Shown one piece after another: positions 19,766 through 32,095 of a DNA stretch of 64,000 nt. The stretch is taken from positions 19,161,576-19,225,575 of the forward strand of contig CM049309.1 of NCBI GenBank assembly GCA_026874595.1. Reading direction: 5' to 3'. The DNA is from Sipunculus nudus (Eukaryota; Annelida; Sipuncula; Golfingiida; Sipunculidae). Every line of letters begins with the position of its first letter. Within the stretch, counting starts at the first letter, position 1. Position numbers and translations under genes: made by a program. A model generated the notes under the pieces. The model was not told where the DNA came from. It worked only from the letters and a program-made list of their open reading frames with translations, and made no database searches.

Positions 19766-20594
19766 GTGCAGGGCAGAGGGGAAGCCTGCTAGTAGTGGCC
19801 AAACTGGGCCAAGGCAAGCTTCCTAGAGTGGGTTACATAACACAAGTGAAGGCTGTAAGTACCTTTAGGTGGGCTAGATGTAAACAACACTTGACATGGT
19901 GTATGAAAACTTGAATAAAGGCTACTCTTTTCAATTAATTCCTTTGAAATTTAAGATTTTAAAAGATTAAATCCTTATGTATATATGCTGTGAAAATTAA
20001 ATCAACAGTGCTTTCAGGGAAAAACGTGCCATTACTAAAGTTGGACAAAATTTAAGGTATTGATTTTTATTTATGCTAATAACTTGAAAAATTTGCAAAA
20101 TTCAGATTTAATTTTGGGTAAACAATTGAATTTTGATTAAAAAAAGTTATATCCCTGAAAAAAAAGTCTCCAGCTTCAGCAATTCTCATGTTAAGTGAGT
20201 AAATATATTCTCTGATTTTTAAAAAATTGCATTATATTTGGGCTCATAACTTCAAAACAATATGTAATCATGACCACATTTTTGGTATGTTCATAGAAAA
20301 TGTATGGAAGAAAAATGAATACTAAATATGATAAAAAACAGATCAGTGGTTTTGACATAACTCAGCCTTGAAGTGTAACAATGGCTTTTTATGGAAAATG
20401 GAGGTTTTTCCTTAATATCTCAAAGGAAGGAAGTCCTAGTGAACCAATTTTCTGTATGGAAGGAGATTTTGGGGACATAGGATTGGTAGGTCCAACAGTT
20501 TCAAAATATGCCCTGTTAACGAACAGACAGCCGGACGGACAAAGGACCACGACTATATATAGCTCAGATGACTTATAGTCAGCTGAGCTAAAAA
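19280..20594 (+). mobile_element. H1 family element, copy A
   Basis: It starts AACAAGGGACCCATGGGTCAC, including the palindrome GACCCATGGGTC, then GCTCAGCTGA. It ends with a hairpin at 20560-20590 (TAGCTCAG / CTGAGCTA outer stem, TGACT / AGTCA inner stem) followed by AAAAA. The interior holds two diverged copies of a block around GGTTTTTCCTT...TTTCAAA (19500-19700 and 20390-20520). A 31-base G run lies at 19734-19764, and a GGACGGAC-like stretch precedes the hairpin. It is non-coding and shorter than copies B and C. Confidence 0.75.
19734..19764. repeat. Poly-G run (31 bases)
   Basis: An uninterrupted G tract inside H1 copy A. Its length is likely to vary between individuals and in sequencing. 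Confidence 0.9.
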
Positions 20595-20599
20595 TGGTA

Positions 20600-23150
20600 A
20601 CATATTTTGTTTAAGACAAAGATCAGTGGTGCCATGAAAAGCAGTAGTATTTTTTTATCCTTTAATTATTCATGAAAAGTACCTGTAGTACTAGTTTTTC
20701 AGTGTATCAATCCATTCATTGGTTCATAAGTTTTATACAGCATATAAATAAAATTTTGTCATGATGAAATTACTGATTATCACCTTTACCTAAATAATTT
20801 TCTAAATAAATATAATATCGACTTAATCTCAGTAATATAAAATCAGCTTAACCTTGATAATATCATGTCACCTTAACCTTTATGATTATCATATCACCTT
20901 AACCTTAATAATTATCATATCACAAAGAAAACTTGTTTCTAATACCACAGAAACAAAATGGAAATGTGATCACACATATTAAGATCTCATTTGGCTAGAA
21001 TTAGTTGGTTCTGGCCTTTTTTGCATGATGTTAATTCTGTGACGACTCACAACAGTATTTTCCACTTGAAACTGTGATTGACTTGATGCTCAAGGAGCCA
21101 GTCACCTTAATGGTGCTGACCTCTGCAGGTGACACTCAAAACTACATGTGACCACTGAATATCTCAGGTCATTTAGTGCAATTTGGTTGTACAACCTGAA
21201 TATGTAAGCCTATGATTATATAATACATGGGTCCTGATTTTAAGCTAAATTAAAAGCATTTGAGTGGAACTCCATTTAATGACAATCCAAGAGATGCTAT
21301 CATTTTCCATATAATATTTTCTATTATCTATTTTGGCCCTGTTTGCAATTTCCCAAGTATCAAAACATGACCACAACCAACATGCTCCTAGCACCTGCAT
21401 AAAACATCAAACTATAAAGAGCAAAAGGAAGTTATGTTCTCACCTTTATTTTTCAGTTATTTTGCTGCCAGGATTCCTCAAAACTTTGAACAGACGTTTA
21501 CAAAATAGGCAGTGGTGGGGGTTGGACAGGTAATTACTGTTGCTACAGTATGATGAAAAACATATTAAATGTTGGATGTGATCTGGACCTGGTCTGGATC
21601 TGGTCATTATTTATTTATTGGCTGTCCTGCTACTCACTAGAACAGTGGGTTCAAGTGGGTTGAATACCATCACAGATTATATTTTTTAGACAATATCTTT
21701 TTAAATTTTATTTAACACCTCTTTTTTTTACACCAGGTACAAATTATAACTAAAGATTTCTGCTGACTATTATATTTATAGAAATAAAAGTCTAGTCCCC
21801 ATGTAGCTTATTTAGCATCTCCATATCACAAGGATTAAACTGAAAAGAAATCATTGACTTCACATGTCTCTCAATACCACATAACATAAATTTTATAGAT
21901 CATTTAGATTAAGATATTGTTGTATTTGCTCAGCCGAGATTGAATGAATATAAAAACATGTTTCTTGACTGACCTTAGGAGCCTTAAAACCCCTGCAAAA
22001 ATGTTTTATTGCATGTTATTTAGTTATAAATTACCTCCTACATTGTCCTGTTATGGAATTTATATTAAATGATATACACAGTTCATATTGCTCCGAGTCT
22101 AGACTCCATAATTTATGTAAAACAGATATACACATGGAGAGTATTCAGTAGACGTCATATTTGCCACTAATATTATATACAGCTGTAACTGTTAAAGACC
22201 TAGATAAAAATCATGAGGATAGCTTTTTCATTTTAAAGACGTGTGAATGGGTAAACTTTTGTTACACAGATGTTAGTAGCGTAACGTGAAAGCACAACTG
22301 CAATTGTATGATCAATAACAAGAGATTCTCTAGCTCACAATAGGGTCTCCTGGCTCTCCAATGTGAGCAGACAGATATGAACAATAAAAGGAACGAAACC
22401 TCTCTAAACAACAGCGATTTCCTGGCAGGATTATTACTGTGCACCCTGCAGAGCATAACGTGCTATAACTAGGTTTATTTGCGATTTTTCTCAGACAGTG
22501 CTCCAAGTATTACAGCTTGAAACAGAATGATTGGGTGCATGTATGGAGAATAGAAATACCGTGACTTCACTCATGTCACTAACGAACCTATTCCCAGAGG
22601 TCTGTCACAAATTAAATTAACTAAATACGCAAGGCATCCCTCTCGCATCACAGTCACAATACTGCACTGATCCCTGGGAGTTTAGCTAGAAACGATGATG
22701 GCGAGTGCGAAAAATGGACGTTAAAAATTCCACTCCCACTTAATGTGTCGTCTCATAAGGAAGTCAATCTCACCTGATCCACTGCAGAGTCAGGAAATAC
22801 GTCTACTCAGCGCAACAAGCCACGACTAATGGAACCCTCTTTGATGTCCAGCATATTACCCTAGATGTGGCCAATGAGTAATCTCCCAGTTTTCTGGTCT
22901 CTCCATGGACATTTGCTGGCTGATCTGAAGCTGTTACAGTAAGCATAAAGACAAAGCTACAACACTGTGCTGATTCTGATACATCTATTGAGAGGAAATA
23001 AACTGCATGTACTTATCCCAGCTTGCTTTATGCTCTCAATGGGATGTTTTGAGACCACACTTACCTGGTAGCACAGCTAGGTAATTATTTTGTGGGTCCC
23101 AGTGCAATGCTCATTGACTGAATGAAAGGCAGCAATGTTGAGTGTTTTAA
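20600..23150. other. Unassigned DNA
   Basis: No gene recognised. A short run of CACCTTAACCTT-type words near 20830-20920 is locally repetitive. The stretch 22560-22980 is of more even composition and non-repetitive. Confidence 0.4.
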
Positions 23151-23154
23151 TGTT

Positions 23155-24010
23155 CACAGAAAACATAATATGTTTATTTCAACCACAGCACCACACCATC
23201 CAAACCTGGTGGACACCACTCATATCAAATTTTCACTGAAGCACTTCCTAACCCATTTTTATATCTCATGAACATCACATAGTTTATACCTGACCCTACA
23301 GCCACAGCACCACACAATCCAAGTCTAATGAACACCACATACTTCATACCTGACCCTACAACCACAGCACCACACCAACCATGTCTAATGAACACCACAT
23401 ACTTCATACCTGACCCTACGACCACAGCACCACACCAACCATGTCTAATGAACACCACATACTTCATACCTGACCCTACGACCACAGCACCACACCAACC
23501 ATGTCTAATGAACACCACATACTTCATACCTGACCCTACGACCACAGCACTAAACCATCCAAATCTAATGAACAAAACACAGCTCAAAACTCACCATACC
23601 ACCAATACATCCTACCACCATAGCTGCACACCATCCACATTTAATGAACACCATGCACACAGCTCATACCCTGCCCTGCCACATCATCACCATATTTTCT
23701 ATATCTAATGAAAACCATAGATGAAAAGAACTTACTCTCACAACACCACAACATTTAAAGAATGCCTTATGGTGCATACTGAACCACAGCACCACACCGG
23801 CCACATCTGAGAACACTACACAGCTCATACTCCACCTTACTACTTCAGAACCACATCATCTAATGAACACCATACAGCTTCTACCAGAACCCAGGACCAT
23901 GTGCACTGCCCCCACACCCCATGAATACCACAGTTCATACCTGGTCTCCATGAACATGGTACCACACCAACCACATCTGATGACCAAATCCATGTCATTT
24001 TTGGTATTTG
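23155..24010. repeat. 60-bp minisatellite with decayed flanks
   Basis: Units of exactly 60 bp run from about 23281 to 23580. The units beginning 23401 and 23461 are identical; core words are ACTTCATACCTGACCCTAC and ACCACAGCACCACACC. Decayed copies extend on both sides from about 23155 to 24010. Because the unit is 20 codons, frames stay open on both strands (plus 23328-23708, minus 23225-23587). That is a consequence of the period and I do not call a gene. Confidence 0.85.
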
Positions 24011-26654
24011 CACAATAGCACCACACTACCCTGAGCTGTATGTAATTTATTTTTCAGAAACTTATGATGGACTTGCCCTTATAATTACTGTATCAAAAAT
24101 AGGGGGAAACATTTGCTTATTCAAGCTGACAGTATGTGGATAGCTGTTTATTTGATTATCTGTTGGAAAAAATTAATTCATACAGGATATTTAATGCCTT
24201 TGTCAAAATAATTTAATAACATTCACAATTCATGTGGTAAAGATTGAATATTACACAACCTAAAGTTTGTGTAATGTCTTATTCCAATATTTCTATTTGC
24301 ATTTCTTTAAATGATAAATATAACTAAAATTAATTCAGAAATGCCGATCTTCATTTAGACCAGGAAAAGAATATCTGTGAAGTGTAAAATGAGATATATC
24401 CCAGCTTAAATTCAATAATAGAATGCCCATCATGCTTAAAACCAATTTAACAACACTTTTATAAAGACGCACTCATTCAATCATCCAGTCTCGTTAACAA
24501 AACAACTTCTCTTTGACCAGTGTTAGCAAACAAAATTATACTCCATCATACTAACTGGTTTGTGAAGAAATAAAACTGCTCACTGTGGTTAAATAATTCG
24601 GTTTTTGTTCCAATCATGCCCAGAGTAAGTCCATCACGATTTGACAAGCTCCCGGCTGGATTTTCTGAAATGGCCATTGATTAATTACCATAAGGACCAG
24701 AAATATCTCAACGAGTAATTCGTCATAAACGGATGCCTGAAGTCGGCATTGCTCTGACCAAAAATGGCTCTCAGTTCTTTTCATTAGTCATACATTTCTG
24801 CCTAGATCAGAATTTTTTTCTAAATATAATTTAAATTTTTGTAAACCTTTTTTATATGACTGGGTTCTCTCTCACAGTATTGTTCAATTTAGATCCCACT
24901 TGATAGTGTCAAGGACTGCTGTTTACTTTATTTATTAAGTAAGTGATACTAACATACATTCTTAATTATATCAAATTCTGAATGAATTTTATGAAGGATT
25001 TTTCTCATATAAATAATCATTTTTCTTTATTTCATCAATTTGTACACAAAATTTATACTCTGGTATTTAGTTCTGGGAATTAGATGTAAATGAATAAATT
25101 AAAACTTGATCATTAGTAAAAATCATCTACCTCTACTGACAGATATTCATAATAAGTGGGTTGGTTAGATATATCAAGTTTCTGGTATACACATGTATAT
25201 AATAATTCAATAATTCTATAAATGTCTACAGGTAATGATCAGCAATTCCCCCCTGTTTTAAAAAAATTTTCCTTTGGAATTATCAAGTTGTCGTTGAAAT
25301 TTAACGTCCCTACGCCTATTTAAAGCTTAATTAAAGAGCCTCCCATGAATGTGTTGCACTCGCGACACAAATATAACCTAATTTTCTGCACTCACAATAT
25401 TAAGTGAAAGGTGCATGTGGACATCATATCTACCTGTCCTAACGGTATGGAAGTTGTAACCCAACCGAGTAATGCGTTGTCTAAAATGCCTGTTTGTCCT
25501 AGGCAGCTTGTTGTTTACCTAAGCACAATACTAATCTGGTTTAAAAATGACAAAATAGCCGTTTAAAACAGCGAAGTTTATGGTAAATTCCAACAATCCT
25601 GTTGTACACCCGGTCCTGGTTTTGCATGCAAGTAGCAAAGTCATAGCATATATGTCAGATACATGGTTTTCTAGCGGAGTTAAATGTAATAAGAGTATAA
25701 GACACCTTTGATAGGTATGTTTAATTCTCACAACAAGTTGTGAATGATCTTTTAAGTTATTTGCAAAACTTTTTATTCAATTGAAAATCTTACTAAAAAA
25801 AACTCCCAGAGACAGGCAGTCTATAGATGGGTCAACATTAAACAGTTCTTGCCACTGATGTTGCAATGCATGGTTTGCATCCCCACATTTGATGCTTTTC
25901 TCATTATTTCTCATATTGCTTACAATAATAAAATTTTTTCTTTAGTTACCACTTACTCATGTAAACAGATAATAAACAGATCATAATTTTTATCAATGGG
26001 TGCAGTATAAATTTACATAACTAACCCAATTTGTCCAGAAATTAATCTAATCAACCACTGCATCAATTTTCAAATCAGCTTGTTAGTAGAGTTAGCATGT
26101 CACAGTAAAATAAAGCTTTATTTAAATCACATACATGATAGTCAGAACAAAATACAAATTAAACACAATTTATTAGATTGAGTTGGATACCATATACACT
26201 TGCAGCTGCTATATATTATACAGCAATTTATATTTTATGATGCCGTTTTTCATGCAGACCTCATATTCCTCAGTCTCATAAACTGAGGTCATCCCCTCAA
26301 TCCGCCATCATCCTGACCTGCGGGCTACTTCGAACATTAGCCTGACCCTTTAACTTGATTTGGCCCCTAGGACCCTAATCTCCAGAATATTGATCTTTCC
26401 AATATGCCAGTATTCACACTTAGGCATCTTCTCAATAAAAATTTACACAGGGATAACGGGCCGCAGGTGTTTTAACAGGTTAAATTATTTAGCTGTTACG
26501 TAGTCCGTGAGTGCTTTGCTATAAAGTGATGAAGTATGCACTTAGTGTGGTATACAAGCTGTCATATGAGTTTAATATATTAGTGGATGTATTACCTCTC
26601 CAACTAAACTAAATGATAGGAAGAGATGTACTGGAGTAGTTAAAGAGCTGCACT
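24011..26654. other. Unassigned AT-rich DNA
   Basis: No gene or repeat family recognised. A small hairpin CCTCAGT...ACTGAGG lies at about 26270-26290. The stretch 24590-24780 is of more even composition with TAATTA motifs. Confidence 0.4.
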
Positions 26655-27270
26655 GCAAGGTAGTGGTACCCAAAGTTAAGCCTAAACCTAAGTTAACATG
26701 GTGCCCAAAGTTGTGCCTCAATCCAAGTTAATGTGGTGCCCAAAGTAGTGTGTCAGTCCAAATGGGTGTGGTGCCAAAAGTTGTGACTCAACCCAACTTG
26801 GTGTTGTGCCCAAAGTTGTACCTCAACCTTAGTTGGTGTGGTGCCCAAAGTTTTACCTTAGCCTGAGTTACAGTGGGGCCCAAAGTTGTGCCTCATTCCA
26901 AGTTGGTGTGGTGCCCAAAATTCTGCCTCATCCCAAGTGTGTATAGTGCCCAAAGTTGTACCTCAACCCAAGTTAGTGTGGTGCAAAAAGTTTTGCCTCA
27001 ATCCAAGTTGGTGTGGTGCCCAAAGTTGTGCCTCATCCTAAGTTTGTGTTGTGCCCAAAGTAGGCTTAACCAAAGTAACTTGGTGTGATGCAAAAAGTTT
27101 TGCCTTGATCAGTCAAAGTTGGTGTGGTGTATCTCCAATGTTTTGCTTCATCCCAAGTTGGAATGGTGCAAAAAGTTTCACCTCAACCCAAGTTTGTGTG
27201 ATGACCAACGTTTTGCCTCAATCCTAGTTAGTGTGGTGCCCAAAGTTATGCCTCAACCCAGATTGGTGTT
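26655..27270. repeat. 35-bp minisatellite
   Basis: About 17 units of 35 bp with the core GTGCCCAAAGTTGTGCCTCA and CCAAGTTGGTGTG. Starts at 26701, 26736, 26771 and 26806 confirm the spacing. Units differ at several positions and some carry indels. The plus frames at 26873-27088 and 27119-27394 are by-products. Confidence 0.85.
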
Positions 27271-27649
27271 TCTCAGTGGGAGTCTCCCACTCAGACAAAA
27301 GATAGTCAACTGTTACATAACTTGTAATAGTGAGAGAACTTGTCATATCAAAATTCACACTGAAAATCTGGATGTGAAAACAATTTTTTGGTAATGTTTA
27401 CAATGCATGGCAGCCTCAGAATGCTGTTACTTAAATCAGACCAGCTGTTAATTAGGTATGTTCATGTATTCTATATACAGCACACTCAGTCTGCAAAAAA
27501 AAATAAAACTCAACACTAAACATAATAAACATATTGGTAAATTTCGATGCATGTTCACTGAATTTCTGATCTTACACAGGCAAGTCTCCCACAGGTTGTG
27601 TGACTGACAGTTGAAGTCATGCAAGGTACAGGAAATGATAGCGGTATTT
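27271..27649. other. Unassigned DNA
   Basis: Nothing recognised between the 35-bp minisatellite and the next repeat. Confidence 0.35.
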
Positions 27650-27905
27650 ATAGAGATGGGATTAACACTTAGGTTTATATATTCACATGTATTCTTTTGT
27701 ACCTGTTTCACATGTATTCTTTTGTATTAATTCCTCACTCATAGCCATATGTTAATAATACTGGCTGAGTTCAGGGAAAACAATGCAATAGGATATAGAT
27801 GGGACTGCAGTGCAGTTTTCTGTGTGACTGATATCATGGCTCAGAGTAGATCCTATCAGAGCAACATGAATTCCTACGTAGTCATGACACAACTAATGTA
27901 TTGAC
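27650..27905 (+). repeat. Dispersed repeat R6, copy 1
   Basis: Shares TCACATGTATTCTTTT, AAT(T/A)...CTCAC...AGCC, and a GTGTGACTGATATCATGGCTCA-like block with 56595-56770. The termini are not clear. Confidence 0.4.
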
Positions 27906-28068
27906 ATATACCTCCTTCCTGGTCAGCACAGAGATGAGACCTAAAATATAAATATTTGTTTCTAAATTATTCCTACTTAGTCATGACATGACTAATGTAT
28001 TGACATATACCTCTTTCCTGGTCAGCACAGAGATAAGGCCTAAAATATAAATATTTGTTTCTGGTTAC
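27871..28068. repeat. Two-copy tandem duplication (~99 bp)
   Basis: TCCTACGTAGTCATGACA (27872) recurs as TCCTACTTAGTCATGACA (27971). Each copy continues through ACTAATGTATTGACATATAC, CTGGTCAGCACAGAGAT and ATATAAATATTTGTTTCT. Few differences are seen, so the duplication is recent. Confidence 0.85.
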
Positions 28069-28076
28069 ATGCCTAA

Positions 28077-28107
28077 CCCCCCCCCCCCCCCAAAAAAAAA
28101 AAAAAAA
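28077..28107. repeat. Poly-C followed by poly-A
   Basis: About 16 C then 15 A without interruption. Confidence 0.9.
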
Positions 28108-28358
28108 CAGCGACCAAACAAATTTTATAGAAAAATTCACATGCCAAAACTGGAAAAAGCAGACAACCATTGACTTATCATTCCACATATTTGTCCAGTA
28201 TATAACCATTCCCAAGTGTTAGAAAAGGAATATGTGCATCATTTAACATGAACAAATACTAAACTGCCTAATAATGTGATTTATTTTAAATAAAAAAAAG
28301 ATTGTTTTCTGAAAATACAGTGGCCTACAAAAGGCTCCATCAATGGATTAAATAGGCA
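28108..28358. other. Unassigned DNA
   Basis: Nothing recognised. Confidence 0.35.
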
Positions 28359-29872
28359 TGTTGAGGGAAGAATGAGAATCTGGGAAGATCCAGAATCCTC
28401 CCGGGAAAATTAGAATTCTGATTTTTCCACGGAGAAATGAGAATCCAGAGATGGTAAGAAGGGATTCCCATTCTTCCCGGGAAGAATGAGAATTTTCCTG
28501 GGACAAATGAGAATTCCAGTCTTATTGATGCCAACTTAACTCTTTTAATTTTTTTTCATACTTCTTTCTCTTTTTCAGAATGAAACTTTTATCATCTTTC
28601 TTTCACATTAATTCTGGACTGTTCAATCGTAAAAAAAAAAAAAGTTTTAGATGATTGTGTCACTGTATTGGACCACCTTGGCACGTTTTTCTCAAATACA
28701 TGATGGATATCTAACGACAATTACCTGAACTTTATTGCATTTAAAAAAGAATGCACACACTGGTTTGTTTGATTACCAGTAAAATGGAAAGTTCATATTA
28801 AATGATTTCCTGGTGTTACATATTTTGATATTTTGCTGGGCAAAAAAGAACAACTCTTTAAAAATGTAATGCTACACAATTATTTGTGTTGGTAATTTTA
28901 GAGTGTTGACTAAACACATGTCAAACATATACATTATGACAATTTACAACTTGCAAGAGATGTAGGTTAATCTATAACATTCTCTTCTCATTATTTCATA
29001 TAGTTTTGAGCAATTGTTGTCACATCTCGGTCGCATATGAATTCTTAATTCCTCCTTTTGAACATGTCTGGAACTAACATGAAAATATCTGGTTCATTAA
29101 TTCATTTATAACTGTGCCATGTTAAACTTTTTCATGCAACCTTTTCATCAGTGTAAGAGATAAAAATGTACAATAAGGGTTTTACCCCAGTTACACTTTA
29201 TTGTTTAGCATATAAAATAACAGGTATATGTTTTTCAAGGTTGAATTTAACATGTATAGATGTCAGAAGCTCACTGACAACTTTTTGGAGGTGTTAGTCA
29301 ATCTAACATAGATGTTTATCTTCACTTAATTGTAGATTAAAAATATTCACATCTAGAAATCTTCATAACTGAATCATGTGTGCTAAGAACTAATATGTAA
29401 ATATCAGGTATGCTTGTTTTCAACTTTCATGTATGTGACGGGTTTAGTACTATCATTTGTGAATAAAACTGATTTTAACAGAATGTGTTTTCTACTTTTT
29501 TTTCATGACAAAAATGTTGCTGTTCTTTTAGCAATGGTCAGTTAAAAACACTATATAATACTATAATACCATAGTAAAATAAGCAAACTTAACTCACCTT
29601 AACTATTAAAAGGATATCTTAACAGATTGGAGCTGGCTGGGACAAATAAGAAGTCTGGTTTTTCCCAGAAAAAATCAGAATTCTCATTCTTCCCAGGAAA
29701 AATGAGAATCAAATCATAGTATGAAATGATTCTCATTTTTCCCTAGAAGAATGGGAATTCCCATTATCCCTAGGAAAAATCAGAATTCTCATTTTTCCTG
29801 GGAAAAATCAGAATTCTCATTTTTCCCAGGAAGATTCCGGATCTTCCCAGATTCTCATTCTTCCCTCGACAA
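28359..29872. mobile_element. 1.5-kb element with long inverted ends of palindromic words
   Basis: The left end (TTGAGGGAAGAATGAGAATC, TGGGAAGATCC...) is the inverse of the right end (...GGATCTTCCCAGATTCTCAT, TCTTCCCTCGA). The inverted ends run about 160 bp on the left (28359-28520) and 230 bp on the right (29635-29872). Both are built of repeated GGGAA[AG]AATGAGAATTC words and their complements, so each end also folds on itself. The ~1.1-kb centre is AT-rich with no open frame of note. No target duplication was recognised. It resembles a foldback-type DNA element; the family is unknown. Confidence 0.6.
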
Positions 29873-30462
29873 GTATATGGAATGAAGGGCAAATTGCACT
29901 TAAAAATACCAAAATGGTAGATCATGACAGGAAATGGTGTGATGTTAAATGTGCTCTGTAATACTATTATTTAATTTTCCTGTACAACTTCAGTACTGAT
30001 TGATTGTAATTCTTTTTGGAATGAAGCTGTTAAAAATTTCTTTAAAATTAATTGTTTTTCTCTACTTACCTTTTTTTTGCTATGTAATAAGAAACAAAGA
30101 TTTTTTTGTGGCCTAACAGAATGGGAATGTCTTTCGTATTTACACTATATTCCAGTATCCCACATTCACTCTTTCCTCTGGTCTACTGTCTACCTGTCTC
30201 TATATCTATACTCACTGTCTACTCTGATTGACTATATTTCTGAGAAAGAAGTTACAAGGAGACCAGTTAGCTGCTTACTAGATATTAATAACTAAACATT
30301 TAATCACCTGCTTGATGTGGTAATTCAAAACAGAGGGCTGATATACAATACATATAATCAATACAAGAATCATAATATTTATATATAGCAAATGTTTACC
30401 CTTCATATTGAACTCTTCATGATGGACCAAGGTATCTTACAGGAAAATATTTTCTTATCTCT
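29873..30462. other. Unassigned DNA
   Basis: Nothing recognised. The frame at 30077-30295 is low-complexity and has no family resemblance. Confidence 0.35.
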
Positions 30463-30732
30463 CAGAGCTCGACATTAACTTGGGAATGAAGGTACCTGCC
30501 AAATCAGGCAAGAATCATCTAGCTTTTACTTGCCCTACATGAACTTTTACTTGCCCTAGAAAAATCATTGATTGTATTAAGAACACAAACATCTTTTTTC
30601 AGTTCTTTGATTAAAGGTTTATGTTGGAAACCCACTTGGGCAAGTAGGAGGTAACTTCCAGTTGCCCTCCCACTATTTTCTGGAACTTTCATTTGCCCCA
30701 GGCAAGTGGTTAACTGTTAATGTCAAGCCCTC
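30463..30732. mobile_element. 270-bp MITE, hAT-like ends
   Basis: The left end CAGAGCTCGACATTAAC (30463-30479) is mirrored by GTTAATGTCAAGCCCTCT (30715-30732). Repeated TTTACTTGCCCTA and GGGCAAGT words lie inside. The CAGxGCTxGACATTAAC end recalls hAT-type termini, but I could not read a convincing 8-bp target duplication. No coding capacity. Confidence 0.65.
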
Positions 30733-31744
30733 TCTATCATCCAAGTACATGATTTTTTACTAAATTTCAATTTAATCAACTTGAATAACTTGTTGATTTG
30801 CTTGATATTTTTGATTTAATGACTGTGACAGACGGCGTTATTTAAAAATGATAACAGAGGGAAATTTTATGAAGAATGATTAAGTGACCCCATTAAATTC
30901 TGACATAGCTTCAGCTTCAAGTGAAGCAGTCAGGATGTGACTAATCTCTCTCAAATGTCAGAGACTTTCTTCAAGAAGATGAAAACCAGATTCAATTTCA
31001 AAATGATTTTCTTTAGAAAGTGTGATTTCCGGCTTCCGATCTTTGATAAGATCAAATAATTACTGCGTGCCATATTTTACCACAGTTAGTTAAAAGAATC
31101 TGGCTCTTTTGATAATGATTTCTGTTTGATCTGGTTCATGTTTAATCAGCCATGTTACAAACACAACCACTTCAATCCCTGTTGCATGCCTCCACAGATT
31201 AGCTTAACGCTACAAGCATCGACCAGGTGACAAATTATCTGTTGTGACTGGATTCTAATTTGGTTTGATCATCTTGTTCCCCAAAAATGAGGGTGTAAGA
31301 AGAACTGAAATAATGTGACAAAACATGAAAGCTTTGCTCAATAAAACAATTTTGTAATCTGCCACATGTATAAAATATTGAATCATAGCATCCCCTTTGC
31401 CAATTGTCATTTGAGCTTTTTATAAAGAAGACATGGATAAAAAGGTCTAATCTAACAACGTTTATCAGTTGTTAATCAAACAGGGCAAACATCCAAAAAC
31501 ACACAGATTTCATTAAAATAATGGGACAAAAATTGGAATGATTAATAAATTTCTTGATTTCCAGCCAATGATGTGTAATGTCTCCGAACTGGAGTTCCAC
31601 AAACAGAGAACTCAGACTGGGAAGGGGTTAATGGACCTCCAAATTATCAACTAGAATTACTTTGTTTCTGCAGTTACAAAACAGGTATATGTCTCCCCTC
31701 CCTGTGGGCCCCAATCCTAAAATATGAGGGAAAATATACAGACT
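30733..31744. other. Unassigned DNA
   Basis: No gene or repeat recognised. Confidence 0.35.
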
Positions 31745-32095
31745 ACTTCAAAATCTGAAGGATTAACAAAAATCCTAGAATTCTGCTCATTTGACCTTGA
31801 AGATAGAGGTCACATTCACCAGGTTTTCGAACTAATCTGAGAACTTGGTTGACACAACCTGTTCATAAAATTTGAGGGAAAAATTTGCATTACTTCAAAA
31901 GTTATGGGTTCACAATTTTTTTTATTTTGGCTTATTTGACCTTGAAGATTAAGGTTGAGGATAGTTATTTTTAATTTTGGGAGATACTAGTGGAAACTAT
32001 TCAAATTTCATAGAAAAATACTGAGAAGTACAAAAATCATTGTGTCCACAAGAAATGACACAGACAACAACAAAAACACACTAAACACTATACAT
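31745..32095. repeat. Decayed tandem repeat (~141 bp, two copies)
   Basis: TCATTTGACCTTGAAGATAG (31787) and CTTATTTGACCTTGAAGATT (31929) head two similar blocks. Both are preceded by a TACTTCAAAA...TTAACAAAA/TTCACAATTT segment. Confidence 0.5.

Noticed and set aside
30463-30732. 8-bp target duplication proving a hAT MITE
   Set aside because: The flanking octamers (TTATCTCT and CTCTATCA) do not match well, so the hAT label rests on the terminal motif only.
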